From positions 1-6,671 of the forward strand of contig JAADHG010000156.1 of NCBI GenBank assembly GCA_013151975.1: a DNA stretch of 6,671 nucleotides, given 5' to 3'. This DNA comes from Chlorobiota bacterium. Lineage in GTDB: Bacteria; Bacteroidota; Bacteroidia; Flavobacteriales; Flavobacteriaceae. Below are positions 5,631 through 6,671 of the stretch, piece by piece. Position 1 is the first letter of the stretch; the number at the start of each line of letters is the position of its first letter. The notes under the pieces were generated by a model, which did not search any database, was not told the origin of the DNA, and saw only the letters and a program-made list of their open reading frames with translations. A program made the position numbers and the translations under genes.

Positions 5631-6671
5631 ATGTATATAGTAATCGCTGGAATAGCAGCGCTTTTGTTAGCGCTGTTTCAGTATTTGTATAAATCTAAGA
5701 AGAACAAGCTAAATATAAGTTTTGCTGTGTTACGGTTTGTTTCAATTTTTGCAATACTACTATTAATTATCAATCCAAAATTTGAAAAAGTTACGTTTTA
5801 CAATGAAAAACCTAACCTTGTTGTTGCTATTGATAACTCTGAATCTATTCAGCATTTAAATCAGGTTGACAACACAAAGCAATTATTAAAGACTATTGAA
5901 AATGATGCGCAGTTAAATGAACATTTCAATATTGAGTATTATAAATTTGGGAATACTTTTCAAAGTAAAGATTCGCTCAGTTTTAATGATTCTCAAACAA
6001 ACTTAGCAAGTGTTTTTAATAATCTATCTCAAATCTATAAAAACACAACAAGCCCAACACTATTAATCACAGATGGAAACCAAACCTATGGAAGTGATTA
6101 CGAATATGTATCGCAAAACTATAAACAAGTAGTGTTTCCAGTTATTCTTGGAGACACAGTTACCTATTACGATGTGAAAATACAGCAACTCAATGTTAAT
6201 AAATATGCCTATTTAAAAAATAAATTTCCTATTGAAATTATTACTGTTTATAACGGGAATACAAATGTGAGTTCACAATTAATAGTCACTTTAAATAACA
6301 TCACAGTTTTTAGACAAAATCTTAATTTTTCAAAGACCCTAAATTCGCAAACTATTAATTTTACGTTGCCAGCAAGTAAAGTTGGCGTAAACAGTTATGT
6401 AGCAACACTTACACCTTTAGAAAAAGAAAAGAATATTGTTAATAATACCAAACCGTTTGCGGTTGACATTATAGACCAAAAAACAAATGTTGCTATTGTA
6501 AGCGATATTATCCATCCAGATATTGGTGCTCTTAAAAAGGCAATAGAAAGTAACGAACAGCGGAGTGTTTCAATTGTAAGTCCAAATGAATATTTAAATA
6601 CTATGGATGATTTTCAAATGACTATTCTTTATCAGCCCAATACGTCTTTTAAACCTGTATTTGAAGTACTC
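5631..6671 (+). CDS. Membrane-anchored VWA-domain protein, 3'-truncated
   Basis: The frame is open from ATG 5631 to the window edge (347 codons seen), so the C-terminus is missing. Two hydrophobic segments open the protein (about residues 2-20 and 31-48), separated by a lysine-rich loop KSKKNK; a periplasmic body after the second is my inference. A von Willebrand A-like domain follows (about 62-175): VVAIDNSES carries the metal-binding DxSxS (D68, S70, S72), T123 is a candidate third ligand, and LLITDGN supplies the later Asp (D148). An Ig-like beta-rich part follows (about 180-280), then the start of what may be a Rossmann or class I amidotransferase-like domain (NVAIVSDIIHPDIGALKKAI). Bacteroidota carry many such proteins, related in plan to BatA/BatB, but function is unknown. 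A stop in the same frame at 5607-5609 limits the start; the TTGs at 5613 and 5616 are less likely. Confidence 0.88.
   Translation, partial: MYIVIAGIAALLLALFQYLYKSKKNKLNISFAVLRFVSIFAILLLIINPKFEKVTFYNEKPNLVVAIDNSESIQHLNQVDNTKQLLKTIENDAQLNEHFNIEYYKFGNTFQSKDSLSFNDSQTNLASVFNNLSQIYKNTTSPTLLITDGNQTYGSDYEYVSQNYKQVVFPVILGDTVTYYDVKIQQLNVNKYAYLKNKFPIEIITVYNGNTNVSSQLIVTLNNITVFRQNLNFSKTLNSQTINFTLPASKVGVNSYVATLTPLEKEKNIVNNTKPFAVDIIDQKTNVAIVSDIIHPDIGALKKAIESNEQRSVSIVSPNEYLNTMDDFQMTILYQPNTSFKPVFEVL

Noticed and set aside
5942..5949. TAAATTTG, another TAnnTTTG match inside the VWA gene
   Set aside because: Internal to a coding region; chance match, and a reminder that the motif alone is weak evidence.

Overview
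The window looks like an ordinary chromosomal segment from a member of the Bacteroidota, most likely class Flavobacteriia. The reasons are a very AT-rich sequence, an LpxC-FabZ fusion (typical of that phylum), Bacteroidota-type promoters (TTTG / TAnnTTTG) in two intergenic gaps, no Shine-Dalgarno sequence before any of the seven visible start codons, and a signal peptide ending in FAQ. All genes lie on the + strand. I see no mobile element, CRISPR array, RNA gene or sign of recent transfer.

Layout. (1) Positions 1-3197 carry a tight lipid A block: the 3' end of a bifunctional lpxC/fabZ gene, lpxA, efp (elongation factor P) and an LpxD-family acyltransferase. The last three are separated by only 4 and 9 bases. 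(2) A 93-base gap with a good candidate promoter leads to sucD (3291-4163), which is followed by a perfect hairpin terminator (4181-4212). (3) Directly after it a near-consensus promoter precedes a second block: fabG (4295-5041), a small secreted protein of unknown function (5052-5609), and the 5' part of a membrane-anchored VWA-domain protein (5631 to the window end, incomplete).

How they work together. FabG and the FabZ half of the fusion are successive steps of fatty acid elongation. Their shared intermediate, 3-hydroxyacyl-ACP, is also the acyl donor for LpxA and LpxD, so the window holds both sides of the branch between phospholipid and lipid A synthesis. LpxC performs the committed deacetylation between LpxA and LpxD. 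EF-P (translation) and SucD (TCA cycle) are housekeeping genes with no obvious biochemical link to this. The secreted protein and the VWA protein probably act at the cell envelope, but their roles are unknown.

I did not find a new defence, mobile or biosynthetic system. The points most worth a second look are the PGKGP loop of EF-P, the altered active-site region of the LpxD-family protein, and the uncharacterised fabG-linked envelope pair.
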